A DNA stretch of 64,000 nt, from positions 1-64,000 of the forward strand of contig JBKHBN010000007.1 in assembly GCA_046542355.1 (NCBI GenBank). The letters run 5' to 3'. Under the pieces are notes generated by a model. That model did no database searches. It worked only from the letters and a program-made list of their open reading frames with translations, and was not told the DNA's origin. This document shows, piece after piece, positions 7,791 to 15,875 of the stretch; positions within the stretch are counted from its first letter, which is position 1; each line of letters starts with the position of its first letter. The stretch is from UBA1672 sp046542355 (GTDB lineage: Bacteria; Pseudomonadota; Alphaproteobacteria; Micavibrionales; Micavibrionaceae). A program made the translations under genes and the position numbers.

Positions 7791-9065
7791 ATGAAGATTT
7801 TGTTGGTTGGATCAGGAGGGCGTGAGCACGCTCTGGCTTGGAAACTCGCGCAATCCGCTAGGTGTAGCAAGCTGTACTGCGCTCCGGGTAATGCAGGAAT
7901 TGAAGAATGCGCTGAGTGTGTACCTATTAAAGTCGACGAAATTGAAAAAATGGTACGCTTTGCGAAAGACAAGACTATTGATTTTGTTGTTGTTGGTCCC
8001 GAAGCTCCGCTTGTGGACGGGCTTGCAGATGCGATTTCGGCTCAGGGCATTCCTGTATTTGGTCCGAGCGCCAAAGCGGCAAAACTTGAGGGATCTAAAG
8101 GGTTTATGAAGGATGTATGTGCCAAGTACGGCATTCTTTCGGCTAAATATGGCCGATTTAAGGTGGTTGAAGATGCTGTAAAATTTATTGAAGACACGGG
8201 AGCGCCTATTGTCGTTAAAACTGACGGGTTAGCAGCCGGGAAAGGCGTTATTATTTGTGAAACTACGCAGCAGGCTATTGAGGCGGCGCGTGAGATGATC
8301 GAAAATGATATGTTTGGAGATGCCGGTCATGAGGTGGTGATTGAGGAATTTCTTGAAGGTGAGGAGATCAGCTTCTTTGCTTTGGCTGATGGAAAGACAA
8401 TTTTGCCACTGGCTTCAGCGCAGGATTACAAGCGTGCAGGAGATGGGGATACCGGCCTTAATACAGGTGGTATGGGGGCGTACTCTCCCGCGCATTTTAT
8501 GACACCTGAGTTGGAAAAGCAGATTGTTGAAGATTTAATACAGCCGACTATCGCAGGAATGGCTGCTGAGGGGTGTCCTTTTACAGGTGTACTTTTTGCC
8601 GGATTGATGGTTAAAGACGGGGAAGCCAAACTTTTGGAGTATAATGTACGTTTTGGTGATCCCGAGTGCCAGCCTTTAATGATGCGTTTGAACGGGGATC
8701 TGGTCGAGATATTGTATGCGGCTGCGCAGGGGCGGCTTGAAGAGGTTAAGGATCAGGTTGTATGGGCAGATGACGTTGCGCTGTGCGTGGTTATGGCCTC
8801 TGAAGGATATCCCGGGCGCTATGAGAAAGGAACGCCGATTAAAGGTTTAGAGCAGGCCAATATGGTTGAGGATGCGGTTGTGTTTCATGCTGGTACGGCG
8901 CGGGATGAAAGCGGCGCTATTGTCAGCAATGGCGGCCGCGTTTTAGGTGTTACAGCCAAGGGGGATACGGTCGCGCAGGCGCAACAAAAGGCTTATGAGG
9001 CGGTTGATAAGATAGACTGGCCTAAAGGATTTTGCCGCCGCGATATTGGCTGGAGAGCGCTTTAG
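7791..9065 (+). CDS. purD: Phosphoribosylamine-glycine ligase (GAR synthetase)
   Basis: A 424-residue ATP-grasp enzyme of normal length. It opens with MKILLVGSGGREHALAWKLA (the family N-terminal motif). FVVVGPEAPLVDGLAD follows near 65-80, then the ATP-grasp signatures PIVVKTDGLAAGKGV, EEFLEGEEISFFALAD and NVRFGDPECQPLM. It joins glycine to phosphoribosylamine using ATP, the second step of purine synthesis, in the cytosol. AAGGAG lies 9 bases upstream of the ATG. It stands alone on this strand, as purD often does. Confidence 0.97.
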   Translation: MKILLVGSGGREHALAWKLAQSARCSKLYCAPGNAGIEECAECVPIKVDEIEKMVRFAKDKTIDFVVVGPEAPLVDGLADAISAQGIPVFGPSAKAAKLEGSKGFMKDVCAKYGILSAKYGRFKVVEDAVKFIEDTGAPIVVKTDGLAAGKGVIICETTQQAIEAAREMIENDMFGDAGHEVVIEEFLEGEEISFFALADGKTILPLASAQDYKRAGDGDTGLNTGGMGAYSPAHFMTPELEKQIVEDLIQPTIAGMAAEGCPFTGVLFAGLMVKDGEAKLLEYNVRFGDPECQPLMMRLNGDLVEILYAAAQGRLEEVKDQVVWADDVALCVVMASEGYPGRYEKGTPIKGLEQANMVEDAVVFHAGTARDESGAIVSNGGRVLGVTAKGDTVAQAQQKAYEAVDKIDWPKGFCRRDIGWRAL

Positions 9066-9168
9066 TTTCAGTTACTTAACTCTTTTTGATGGTAATATTT
9101 ATGTTTTTTTTTTCATATTGCGTTCCTTACGTTTATTTTTATTATATCTTTTTAAAGGAGCCTGTTTT

Positions 9169-9681
9169 ATGTGTTTGAAATATTTTGCTTATGGATCGAA
9201 TATGTCATGTAAGCGCTTGGGAAAGAGAGTTTCAAGTGCAAGATCTCTTGGATGTTATTATCTTAAAAAACATGATTTAAAATATCATAAGAGGAGTACA
9301 GATGGTTCTATGAAATGTGATGCAGATCATACAGGGGACGATAAAGATGTTGTTTATGGTGTTTTGTTCGAAATATGTTCTAGTGATAAGTGTGCTCTAG
9401 ATAAAGCGGAAGGGGCAAACAGTGGGCATTATGAAGAGAAAAAGGTAACTGTATTTTCAGAAGACGGGACTTCTGAGGAAGTGTTTACGTATGTTGCTTG
9501 TGGTGAGCATATAGATAAAGAAATAAGCAGCAGGCCTTATTCCTGGTATAAAGACCATGTACTTATCGGTGCAAGAGAAGGGGGGCTTCCTGAGGGATAT
9601 ATTAACACTAAGCTTTGCGTGAATTCGCTTCAGGATCAAAATCCAGGTAGAGATCAAAGAGAGCGTGCTATGTATGCTTAA
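9169..9681 (+). CDS. Gamma-glutamylcyclotransferase-family protein
   Basis: A 170-residue protein starting at ATG 9169, chosen because AAAGGAG lies 8 bases upstream; the frame upstream is hydrophobic noise overlapping purD. It begins MCLKYFAYGSNMS, the signature YxYGSNM loop that binds substrate carboxylates. The expected catalytic glutamate lies in ALDKAEGANSGHYEE. The family releases 5-oxoproline from gamma-glutamyl dipeptides or gamma-glutamylamines, for example in glutathione turnover. It is followed within 15 bp by the convergent tadA. Substrate is not deducible. Confidence 0.82.
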   Translation: MCLKYFAYGSNMSCKRLGKRVSSARSLGCYYLKKHDLKYHKRSTDGSMKCDADHTGDDKDVVYGVLFEICSSDKCALDKAEGANSGHYEEKKVTVFSEDGTSEEVFTYVACGEHIDKEISSRPYSWYKDHVLIGAREGGLPEGYINTKLCVNSLQDQNPGRDQRERAMYA

Positions 9682-9695
9682 TATATCGCTCATAA

Positions 9696-10169
9696 CTAAC
9701 GTTTTATTTTGAAAAAATCTTTGAGTATCTGGCCGCATTCTTGTGCCAGGAGGCCGTGGAAGACTTCTGGGCGGTGGTGACAGGTGGCTTGCTCATAAAA
9801 GCGCCCTCCGTGCAAAATTCCGCCTCCTTTTGGGTCTGTAGCGCCGATGATTACGCGTTTTATGCGGGCAAATGATATGGCTGCGGCGCACATGGCGCAA
9901 GGCTCTAGTGTTACGTACAGGGTTGTATCCGTTATTCTCTGGGCGTTTTGGGCGTGACATGCTTTGCGTATGCATAGAATTTCCGCATGAGCGGTCGGGT
10001 CATTTTGAGCGCGTGTACGGTTCCCATGAGAGGCGATGGTCTCACCGTTTTGATTGACGAGCACAGCGCCAATCGGTACCTCTTCGAGTATGGCTGCGCG
10101 TTTTGCCTCTTCCAATGCGGCGCGCATGAAGTTAAGCTCGGTTTTGGTGAAAGGATCAGGGTGTTTCAT
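9696..10169 (-). CDS. tadA: tRNA-specific adenosine deaminase
   Basis: A 157-residue cytidine-deaminase-fold enzyme. Zinc ligands and catalytic residue are visible: H61-A-E63 in PTAHAEILCIRKA, and the PCAMC motif with C91 and C94. The start at 10169 gives a normal TadA length; upstream codons in the same frame run inside rluB. TadA converts A34 of tRNA-Arg(ACG) to inosine so CGU, CGC and CGA can be read. The ATG lies in the tetranucleotide CATG that also holds the divergent rluB start, so each gene's ribosome-binding region lies inside the other gene. On this strand no clear Shine-Dalgarno is visible. Confidence 0.95.
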   Translation of the reverse strand: MKHPDPFTKTELNFMRAALEEAKRAAILEEVPIGAVLVNQNGETIASHGNRTRAQNDPTAHAEILCIRKACHAQNAQRITDTTLYVTLEPCAMCAAAISFARIKRVIIGATDPKGGGILHGGRFYEQATCHHRPEVFHGLLAQECGQILKDFFKIKR

Positions 10170-10956
10170 GAGTGAGAATAAGCATAAAGGCGAGAGAATT
10201 GCAAAGGTTATGGCGCGTGCGGGGTTGTGTTCGCGTAGGGATGCGGAGAAATGGATCGCGCAGGGGCGCGTTAGCGTTAATGGAAAGGCTATTGATAGCC
10301 CGGCGTTAAATGTTATGCAGCGTGATGTTGTGCTGGTGGATGGCAAAACTTTGCCTGACAAGCCGCAAACGCGTCTCTTTTTATACCATAAACCCCCGGG
10401 GCTGGTGACGACACACAAGGATGAAAAGGGGCGTGCCACTGTGTTTGATCAATTGCCGGCTTTTATGCCGCGTGTTGTGAGTGTCGGGCGGCTTGATTTA
10501 AATACTGAAGGGTTGCTGCTTTTGACTAATGATGGCGGGTTGGCGCGGTTTTTAGAGCTTCCTTCAACGGGCTGGGCGCGTAAATACCGCGTTCGTGTTC
10601 ATGGAAAGATTAATGAAAAACGTCTGAAGTCATTGGAAAACGGTATTACCATTGATGGTGTGCGCTATGGCCCTGTTCATGTGGAGGTGGAGGCGCCGTT
10701 TGGTGAAGGTGGCGCGGTTGCAAAGGGCACTAACAGCTGGTTATCGATGCGCATACGGGAGGGTAAGAACCGAGAAATCAGGAGGATTATGGAGGGGATC
10801 GGGCTTAACGTTACGCGCCTTATCCGGACGGATTATGGCCCTTTTTCTTTGGGCAAGATCAAGCGCGAGGCTGTGGTTGAGGTTAAAACAGATGTCATGA
10901 AGCATCAAATCGCTAAATATTTCTCTGCAAAAGAAGATTGTGTGAAGGAAAAGTGA
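10168..10956 (+). CDS. rluB: Ribosomal large subunit pseudouridine synthase B family
   Basis: A 262-residue protein. An S4 RNA-binding domain (~8-58) has RIAKVMARAGLCSRRDAEKW. The RsuA/RluB catalytic domain has the motif GRLDLNTEGLLLLTND with catalytic Asp at 110, and KNREIRRIMEGIG near the end. It isomerises a uridine in rRNA, in RluB at 23S position 2605; RluE or RsuA specificity cannot be fully excluded. AAGG and CAGGG lie upstream of ATG 10168. The start codon overlaps the divergent tadA start by two bases. The stop overlaps the rsmD start (TGATG), so the two are translationally coupled. Confidence 0.92.
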   Translation: MSENKHKGERIAKVMARAGLCSRRDAEKWIAQGRVSVNGKAIDSPALNVMQRDVVLVDGKTLPDKPQTRLFLYHKPPGLVTTHKDEKGRATVFDQLPAFMPRVVSVGRLDLNTEGLLLLTNDGGLARFLELPSTGWARKYRVRVHGKINEKRLKSLENGITIDGVRYGPVHVEVEAPFGEGGAVAKGTNSWLSMRIREGKNREIRRIMEGIGLNVTRLIRTDYGPFSLGKIKREAVVEVKTDVMKHQIAKYFSAKEDCVKEK

Positions 10957-11579
10957 TGAAGATTGTTGCTGGAAAGTATGGCGGGCGCAGGCTTATTGCC
11001 CCTGATAACAGCTCTATTCGCCCCAGCAGTGATAAAGTGCGGGGCGCGATCTTCAATATGCTGGATTCCAGAGGGGCTTTGGATGGTGCGTGTGTACTGG
11101 ATGCATTTTGTGGGACAGGCGCTTTAGGGCTTGAGGCTTTGTCCAGAGGCGCGAAAAGTTGTGATTTTATTGATGTTTCGCGTAAGTCTTTGGCTTTAGC
11201 GCGCACAAATGCTGAGTCTTTAGGGGTGTATGCGGGCGCGTCGTACAGTTGCGGTGATGCGAAAGGGGTTCTTTTAAAGAGAAAAGGGTGCGAATCGGTT
11301 CAGGATTCTCCAGAGGCGTATGATAAAGGTACAAAAAAGTATGCGCACTGTACCGATATGTATAATCTTGTTTTCCTTGATCCTCCGTACCACAAGTCCT
11401 TTGTTACGGAAATTATACGTGTTCTTATGGATGCATCTTTGCTGTATTATGGTGCGTGGGTTGTGTGTGAAACTGAAGCTGGTTTTGATGGCGACCTTTT
11501 TGGCTCGTTTCGTATAGACAAGGAGAAGGCATACGGCCAGACAAAAATAACATTGCTACAATTTTTGGAACGTACATAG
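10956..11579 (+). CDS. rsmD: 16S rRNA (guanine966-N2)-methyltransferase
   Basis: A 207-residue SAM-dependent methyltransferase. MKIVAGKYGGRRL at the N-terminus is typical of RsmD. The SAM-binding motif is LDAFCGTGALGLEALSRGA (from ~48), and the catalytic motif for exocyclic amines is DPPY at 142-145. It methylates G966 of 16S rRNA in the small subunit. Start at 10956 overlaps the rluB stop by one base, with GAAGGAAAAG just upstream inside rluB. A stretch around residues 108-130 (SVQDSPEAYDKGTKKYA) is longer than usual and looks like a loop insertion. Confidence 0.94.
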   Translation: MKIVAGKYGGRRLIAPDNSSIRPSSDKVRGAIFNMLDSRGALDGACVLDAFCGTGALGLEALSRGAKSCDFIDVSRKSLALARTNAESLGVYAGASYSCGDAKGVLLKRKGCESVQDSPEAYDKGTKKYAHCTDMYNLVFLDPPYHKSFVTEIIRVLMDASLLYYGAWVVCETEAGFDGDLFGSFRIDKEKAYGQTKITLLQFLERT

Positions 11580-11669
11580 GGCTTTTTAGGAGGAATAAAA
11601 TCTTTGCCTCTATGTCGTATTTAGCTACACTCTATATTGTTGTTTATTATCATATAATTACATGCCCTT

Positions 11670-12494
11670 TTATCCAATTATATCTGTATATAAAAGTACA
11701 AGTAAGGCGCCTCCCAGCATTATCCGATAGATAGAAAATGCTGTAAAAGTTGCTTTTTCAAGGAATTTCATCATGACGAATATAGCGACAAGTCCGGATA
11801 TGAACGAGAAGAACACGCCGATAAGTACGTTTACTCCAAGTTGTGTGTCTCCATCTTTTATGATGCCAAGACCAATTAATGCTCCGGCACCGCTGATGGC
11901 GACTATAGCCAGTAAGAGTGAGTAGCGGGCACTTTCGCTGCGGCTATAGCCTAAAAAGCGTGCGGCTGTTATGGTAATGCCGGATCTGCTGGTTCCCGGG
12001 ATGAGAGCTAGTGTCTGGGCAAGACCGATAATGAGTGAGTCCTTCATGTTCATGTGATCTATGTTTTTTGCTGTTGGTGTTTTTGTGTCGGCGTACCAAA
12101 GGACAATGCCAAAGATCAGAGTGGTCCAGGCGATAACGTGCAAGGTTTTTAGCCAGTCCGGCTCAAAGAGATGCAGCGCTGCTCCGGCTATTATGACGGG
12201 AATAGAGCTTAGGAGTACGTGTAATAACAGCTTTGATTCGCCAGTGTTTTTCTTGCCAGTACCGATATCTTTTAATCCGATCAGCATACGCATAACATCT
12301 TTTCTGAAGTACAAGAGCACAGCTATAAGCGTGCCGACATGTACGGCAACGTCCATGGCTATATTTTTATCATCCCAATGCGTACAGTGGTCTGTAAAAC
12401 AGTGGAACAGGCCAAGATGACCGCTGGAGCTAACGGGCAGAAATTCTGTAAGCCCTTGTATGACAGCTAGCAATATTATGTGGTATAAGATCAT
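11670..12494 (-). CDS. uppP: Undecaprenyl-diphosphatase
   Basis: A 274-residue polytopic inner-membrane protein. It has both active-site motifs of the UppP/BacA family: QGLTEFLPVSSSGH (13-26) and PGTSRSG (166-172). It dephosphorylates undecaprenyl pyrophosphate, recycling the lipid carrier for peptidoglycan and other surface polymers; overproduction gives bacitracin resistance in the family. It is convergent with rsmD across ~90 bp. In many alphaproteobacteria uppP lies near the FzlA-type GST and SDR genes, as it does here within 3.5 kb. Confidence 0.96.
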   Translation of the reverse strand: MILYHIILLAVIQGLTEFLPVSSSGHLGLFHCFTDHCTHWDDKNIAMDVAVHVGTLIAVLLYFRKDVMRMLIGLKDIGTGKKNTGESKLLLHVLLSSIPVIIAGAALHLFEPDWLKTLHVIAWTTLIFGIVLWYADTKTPTAKNIDHMNMKDSLIIGLAQTLALIPGTSRSGITITAARFLGYSRSESARYSLLLAIVAISGAGALIGLGIIKDGDTQLGVNVLIGVFFSFISGLVAIFVMMKFLEKATFTAFSIYRIMLGGALLVLLYTDIIG

Positions 12495-12585
12495 GGGATA
12501 TGCGCTTTTGTTTGTGTATGAAGGTATTCGGGCCTGAGTAGGAACGCTCCTGCTTAAGAGCTACTCTAAAATTACAGGAAAGACA

Positions 12586-12786
12586 ATGTTTTATGTATTT
12601 GCAATCTCAGGATTTATAGCCGGATTTATGGCCGGACAAGGATTTTTGTTTTTCCTTCTGCGCGGCGTTAGCAAGGAGGATATGCTCAATGATAAATATT
12701 TGCATTTGAAGTACGGGCTTTTGAACTGGATTGTGGCAGGAGCAGGTTGTTATTGTGCAATCTTACTGTATCAGCGTTATTATTAG
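12586..12786 (+). CDS. Small membrane protein, unknown
   Basis: A 66-residue protein with two hydrophobic helices (~3-26 and ~45-62) joined by a polar stretch (GVSKEDMLNDKYLHLKYG). AGGAAAG lies 4 bases before the ATG. It lies between divergent uppP and the YceI gene. The helix-loop-helix layout and good translation signal suggest a real small inner-membrane protein; no function recognised. Confidence 0.55.
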   Translation: MFYVFAISGFIAGFMAGQGFLFFLLRGVSKEDMLNDKYLHLKYGLLNWIVAGAGCYCAILLYQRYY

Positions 12787-12860
12787 GGCATGTTTTTATA
12801 ATTTTTTAACTGTTGCGATTTTAGACTATCTTGTTGTTTTTAACTGACAAGGGCTCTTTC

Positions 12861-13970
12861 GTGTCTTGTTCCAAGCGCAATAGTCAAATAATAAATTATG
12901 AGATGTCCGATTTGGGAGCAGGTTATTCATATTTGTGTGCTGGCTTTGCCAGCGGGGTTTTGCTGTTGCTGATGTTTGCCGGGTTTGTCGTTTTTTCTTT
13001 GTGGCAATCCGTATTTATCATGCCGCATGAAAACGGAGGTGTTTTAGAAGTACAGCCCAGTATAAGTCCCAATATTAATATTGATGAGCGTGTGTATGTT
13101 TATGCTTTGGTTAAAGCAGATCAAAATGATTTAGAAGGCACTTTACCTCTTAAACAGGATTGTAATGAAAATGCTCCTGATTCTCATCATTGGATCATAG
13201 ATAAAGAAGCCTCTAAGCTTAGTTTTTCGGGAGCACAGTACGGGCAAAGATTTGATGGCCAGTTTGATTTTGATGGAAAAATTATTTTTGATCCAGATAA
13301 TCTGCAAGGCAGTATGGCTGAAATAATTATTGATATTGCCTCGGTCTCTACTGGAAGCCTAGAGCGTGACTCATGGGCGCGTTCTGCTCTTTGGTTTGAT
13401 GTTTTGCGTCACCCGCAAGCAGTTTTTAGGACTTTGGAGATAGCGCGTGGGAAGAAGCAAGGTGATTATATTGCCAGGGGACTTTTAAAAGTGCACGGTG
13501 TTGAAATTCTTATCGATTTACCGTTTTATTTGCAGTTTTATGATATATCAGAAGATATTGGACGCCCTTTTATGGTTCGTGCCGATGAGCGGGAAGATCT
13601 TGCTTTGGAGTCGGTTGATCCTCTTGTTCTTGTTTCTGAGGAGAGTACAGCTCATGTTTCCTTTTTTGGAGTGTTTCAATCTATAAGGCCTGTTCATAAT
13701 GTTTTTGGTGGCGAAGATTTATCTCTTAGTATGATGCCGCCGGCTGAATTAGCGGGTGATCACGCCTATACGCGTTTTGCAAAGCGCTTACCGGATATTG
13801 AGATGCCGCATGTCGAAATGTTTTCCAAGATATCTCTTAGACGGTCTGATTTTGGGATCGGCACAGGCCAAAAAGAAATAAATGAGGCTGTTGATGATAA
13901 TGTTGACGTCTATATATTTCTGCGCGCGCACAAAGCTGTCTGTAATGAGGCAGATGATTATCGCTATTGA
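12861..13970 (+). CDS. Membrane-anchored YceI-like protein with a large insert
   Basis: A 369-residue protein from GTG 12861, chosen for AAGGG 7 bases upstream; ATG 12903 is the alternative. One transmembrane helix (~24-46) anchors it in the inner membrane with the bulk periplasmic. The YceI lipocalin-like barrel starts at HWIIDKEASKLSF and includes VSTGSLERDSWARS, FDVLRHPQAVF and LLKVHGVEI. The last strand pair (RRSDFGIGTG at 328, then VDVYIFLRAHK) is separated from the rest by ~90 extra residues (~230-320). YceI proteins bind isoprenoids such as ubiquinone in the periplasm. The insert is unlike anything I recognise. Confidence 0.78.
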   Translation: MSCSKRNSQIINYEMSDLGAGYSYLCAGFASGVLLLLMFAGFVVFSLWQSVFIMPHENGGVLEVQPSISPNINIDERVYVYALVKADQNDLEGTLPLKQDCNENAPDSHHWIIDKEASKLSFSGAQYGQRFDGQFDFDGKIIFDPDNLQGSMAEIIIDIASVSTGSLERDSWARSALWFDVLRHPQAVFRTLEIARGKKQGDYIARGLLKVHGVEILIDLPFYLQFYDISEDIGRPFMVRADEREDLALESVDPLVLVSEESTAHVSFFGVFQSIRPVHNVFGGEDLSLSMMPPAELAGDHAYTRFAKRLPDIEMPHVEMFSKISLRRSDFGIGTGQKEINEAVDDNVDVYIFLRAHKAVCNEADDYRY

Positions 13971-14074
13971 AGGTTAGGCGCACAAAGTTTGAAATTTGAT
14001 ATGAAAATCGATTCTTTTTCATAAATTCTTTTTTCTTTGTTGAATATTCTGTCATATGAGCATACACTGCCATT

Positions 14075-14746
14075 ATGCGGATCTTGTATCATTTTTGGCT
14101 TAATCCTTTTTCTCGTAAAGTGCGCATGGCACTGATCGAGAAGGCGCTTGGCTTTGAGTTGCGTGTTGAGAAGACATGGGAACGGCGCACTGAGTTTCTG
14201 GCTATGAACCCTGCGGGGGACCTGCCTGTTTTGATTGAAAAAGACGGGACAACCCTGTCCAATTCTTCCGTTATTTGTGAATATCTTGAGGAAGTTTACC
14301 CTGAAGTCAACCTTGTGGGGCGTGATCCCGTTCAGCGTGCTGAAACGCGCAGGCTTGTGAGTTGGTTTGATCAAAAATTTAACCGGGAAGTTACAGAAAA
14401 TCTGGTGGATGAGAAGCTTATGAAGGCTGTGCTTAATTTGGGAGAACCTCATGGCCCGGCTGTACGTGCTGGGCGCGCCAATATACACTATCACCTTGAT
14501 TATATTGGTTTTTTGACCGAGCGGCGCCAGTGGCTGGCCGGAGATTTGTTTTCTTTGGCTGATTTGGCAGCAGCAGCACATATTTCTGCGGTTGACTATA
14601 TGGGTGATGTTCCATGGGAAGAGCATGAAGCGGCGCGCAAATGGTATGATAAGGTTGTTGAACGTAAGGGGTTTTCAGAGTTAATTGAAGAATCCGTTCC
14701 GGGGTTGGAATCATCTTCTGTCGGTGCTTATGTGAAAACCGGCTGA
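14075..14746 (+). CDS. fzlA: Glutathione S-transferase-like protein, probably FzlA
   Basis: A 223-residue two-domain GST fold. The thioredoxin-like half is MRILYHFWLNPFSRKVRMAL with NPAGDLPVLIEKDG, SNSSVICEYLEE. The helical half has WLAGDLFSLADLAAAAHISAVDY. In alphaproteobacteria such a GST homologue, FzlA, binds FtsZ filaments and promotes constriction. The assignment rests on overall similarity, on the neighbouring SDR gene (15-bp gap) and on uppP nearby, so a generic GST is possible. No clear ribosome-binding site precedes the ATG. Confidence 0.72.
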   Translation: MRILYHFWLNPFSRKVRMALIEKALGFELRVEKTWERRTEFLAMNPAGDLPVLIEKDGTTLSNSSVICEYLEEVYPEVNLVGRDPVQRAETRRLVSWFDQKFNREVTENLVDEKLMKAVLNLGEPHGPAVRAGRANIHYHLDYIGFLTERRQWLAGDLFSLADLAAAAHISAVDYMGDVPWEEHEAARKWYDKVVERKGFSELIEESVPGLESSSVGAYVKTG

Positions 14747-14761
14747 TAAGCAGGTTACGAT

Positions 14762-15712
14762 ATGACTGAGATAATGAAAAAGAAGCTTTTCTGTTTTGGA
14801 TACGGCTATACGTGTGATTATCTTTCTTATGGCTTAGCGCATAAGCGGGAAGGTATGGGTCACTCACGTGTTTTATGGGATGTTGCCGGAACAACCCGTG
14901 ATGATGAAAAAAAGCGTTCGCTAAAAGCGTGTGGTATTGAGGCCTACAGCTTTGATTTTAATACACCTATTCCAGATCCTTTATATATGTTGCGGGATGT
15001 TACGCATGTTTTGATTTCTACGCCTCCGTCTGATGATGGGGATACATCGTATTTAATGCATGCGCGGGATCTTGTGGATTTACCACATCTGGAGTGGGTC
15101 GGTTATCTTTCGACGACAGGGGCGTACGGAGATCGCGGCGGAGCGTGGGTGGATGAGTCAGTAGCTCCACGGCCTACAACCAAGCGCGGCTCGCGACGCT
15201 GCCGTGCGGAAGAGCAATGGCTTTCCATGCACAAAGCATATGGTCTTCCCGTTCATATTTTCCGTTTGGCCGGGATTTATGGACCGGGGCGCAGTGCACT
15301 GGATTCTGTACGTGCGGGTATTGCCCGGCGTATTGAAAAGCCCGGGCATGCTTTCAGCCGCGTTCATGTTGAGGATATTGTTCAGGTTCTCGTTGCTTCT
15401 ATGTACGATCCAAAGCCTGGAGAGATTTATAATGTTTGTGATGACCGGCCAGCGCCCAGTCACGAGGTTATAGATTACGCCTGCAAGCTTTTGGGGCGCG
15501 CTTCACCGCCTTTGCTTAGATATGACGAAGTTGATCTCTCCCCGATGGCTATGAGCTTTTATGCAGAAAATAAGCGTATTCATAATTATAAGATAAAAAA
15601 GGATCTTGGGGTTGTGCTTAAGTATCCAAGTTTTGTTGAAGGTCTTGAAGCTTGCCTTGATATTGAAAGACGTTTCTTACAAGAGCAAAATGTTAGAAGC
15701 TCTGCCATGTAG
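14762..15712 (+). CDS. NAD(P)-dependent SDR/epimerase-family protein
   Basis: A 316-residue atypical extended SDR. The nucleotide-binding start is LFCFGYGYTCDYLSYGLA, a GxGYT variant of GxxGxxG. TTGAYGDRGGAWVDE holds the equivalent of the active-site tyrosine, and RLAGIYGPGRSALDSVRAG plus HVEDIVQVLVASM are typical of epimerase-like SDRs. Substrate is unknown. It is 15 bp downstream of the fzlA-like gene and most likely cotranscribed. An internal ATG at 14774 is an alternative start. A terminator follows at 15737. Confidence 0.82.
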   Translation: MTEIMKKKLFCFGYGYTCDYLSYGLAHKREGMGHSRVLWDVAGTTRDDEKKRSLKACGIEAYSFDFNTPIPDPLYMLRDVTHVLISTPPSDDGDTSYLMHARDLVDLPHLEWVGYLSTTGAYGDRGGAWVDESVAPRPTTKRGSRRCRAEEQWLSMHKAYGLPVHIFRLAGIYGPGRSALDSVRAGIARRIEKPGHAFSRVHVEDIVQVLVASMYDPKPGEIYNVCDDRPAPSHEVIDYACKLLGRASPPLLRYDEVDLSPMAMSFYAENKRIHNYKIKKDLGVVLKYPSFVEGLEACLDIERRFLQEQNVRSSAM

Positions 15713-15736
15713 CAATTTTTTTAGTAGTTATTGCAG

Positions 15737-15770
15737 GCTGCCCTTTGGATTTTAGGACAGCTTTTGTTTT
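15737..15770 (+). terminator. Rho-independent terminator after the SDR gene
   Basis: GCTGCCCT and AGGACAGC form an 8-bp stem with one mismatch around a 10-base loop, followed by CTTTTGTTTTTT. It ends the fzlA-like/SDR transcript 25 bp after the SDR stop. Confidence 0.65.
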
Positions 15771-15875
15771 TTATAGCGACATTGTTTTATTGAATAATAA
15801 ATTAATACCATGTTTTTAATGGCTACATTGATGTTTTTTTTGTTCTAAATCAGCCCCTTATGTTTTTGTATATTT

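Noticed and set aside
9046..9168. 41-residue N-terminal extension of the gamma-glutamylcyclotransferase gene
   Set aside because: It overlaps the end of purD and is hydrophobic noise, while ATG 9169 has a clear ribosome-binding site and starts the known domain.
10170..10439. 90-residue N-terminal extension of TadA
   Set aside because: It is the reverse strand of rluB; TadA length and motifs fit the start at 10169.
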